NCBI GenBank assembly: GCA_020056205.1
Contig: JAGVIF010000135.1
Span: 1-6,108, forward strand
DNA: 6,108 nucleotides
Source: Lentisphaeria bacterium
Lineage (GTDB): Bacteria > Verrucomicrobiota > Lentisphaeria > Victivallales > GWF2-50-93
Reading direction: 5' to 3'
Shown: piece after piece, positions 5,867-6,108 of the stretch
How the letters are laid out: each line of letters starts with the position of its first letter
How positions within the stretch are numbered: position 1 is the first letter of the stretch
Notes under the pieces: generated by a model
The model's input: only the letters and a program-made list of their open reading frames with translations
Told to the model about the DNA's origin: nothing
Database searches by the model: none
Position numbers and translations under genes: made by a program

Positions 5867-6108
5867 TTATTCAATCTTTTCGAATTTTGGGATATTACTC
5901 CCTTCAATACCCCAAAATATCGGAGTTACAATATAAACCTGTTCCTTGGTCTTAAATAAAATGAAATTGGGTTGGATATCAAGAGCATTCTCTCTCTTGA
6001 AGTCTTCATGTGTAATATATATAAGCATAATTTTGCCGACACTTAGAATAATGCCGTCTCCAATTTTAGCCCCATCATATGAGATGCCAATAGCTTCACC
6101 ATCTCCAA
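5867..6108 (-). CDS. C-terminal end of an unrecognised protein (partial)
   Basis: On the minus strand one frame stays open from the right edge (first full codon at 6106) to a TAA at 5869-5867, giving 79 residues without an N-terminus. It begins GDGEAIGISYDGAKIGDG and ends PKFEKIE. Alternating hydrophobic stretches (IILSVGKIMLIYI and NFILF, then QVYIVTPIFW) suggest a small beta-rich domain. I recognise no family. Codons are richer in ATT, AAA and TTT than in fabB, which hints at a different history or simply a different gene class. The other two minus frames are closed by stops near the edge. It runs convergent to fabB with 220 bp between. The call rests on the open frame and the protein-like composition only. 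Confidence 0.6.
   Translation of the reverse strand, partial: GDGEAIGISYDGAKIGDGIILSVGKIMLIYITHEDFKRENALDIQPNFILFKTKEQVYIVTPIFWGIEGSNIPKFEKIE

Noticed and set aside
5884..5918. Inverted repeat ATTTTGGG/CCCAAAAT as a terminator
   Set aside because: It lies inside the partial minus-strand reading frame and is not followed by a T-run in a useful position.
5684..5959. 91-codon plus-strand frame crossing the repeat cluster
   Set aside because: It runs through hairpins and repeat-like words, has no recognisable content, and overlaps the more protein-like minus-strand frame.
1..6108. CRISPR array, tRNA or rRNA genes, phage or toxin genes
   Set aside because: No regularly spaced direct repeats, cloverleaf sequences, rRNA signatures or matching protein motifs were found on reading both strands.

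Overview
The window carries five genes plus the 3' end of a sixth. From left to right they are a DUF3137 membrane protein (+), a membrane-anchored protein with a degenerate transglutaminase-like domain (-), a 28-residue basic protein of the bS22 / AURKAIP1-COX24 type (+), a secreted TPR-repeat protein (+), a beta-ketoacyl-ACP synthase I (FabB-type, +), and the C-terminal 79 codons of an unrecognised protein on the minus strand, cut by the right edge. All genes use the standard code. The mix of FabB-type KAS, a bS22-like miniature ribosomal protein, DUF3137 and a conserved exported TPR protein suggests an uncultured or environmental Gram-negative bacterium, perhaps of the PVC/Bacteroidota-like part of the tree. 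This placement is inference; nothing here fixes the phylum.

Layout. Positions 1-238 are non-coding and look like a mosaic of dispersed intergenic repeats. The DUF3137 gene (239-1261) and the transglutaminase-like gene (2291-1269, minus) converge with only 7 bp between them. The transglutaminase-like gene and the tiny bS22-like gene (2391-2477) diverge from a roughly 100-bp control region. That region holds a near-consensus promoter for the minus gene and a clear Shine-Dalgarno for the small gene. A long imperfect hairpin ending in six T (2521-2607) sits between the small gene and the TPR gene (start 2630), so it looks like a terminator or attenuator in the leader of the next gene. The TPR gene and fabB overlap by four bases (ATGA) and are almost certainly translated together. 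Positions 5647-5866 are non-coding and hold several inverted repeats. One 15-bp word there is the exact reverse complement of a word in the left flank.

Working together. The TPR-fabB pair is the only clear operon, possibly with the bS22-like gene as its first member if the hairpin is read through. It couples an exported protein-protein interaction scaffold to the cytoplasmic elongation step of fatty-acid synthesis. I see no toxin, phage, transposase, CRISPR or biosynthetic-cluster genes. The points most worth a second look are the miniature ribosomal-protein gene, the structured RNA after it, the apparently inactive transglutaminase-like protein and the mirrored flanking repeat.
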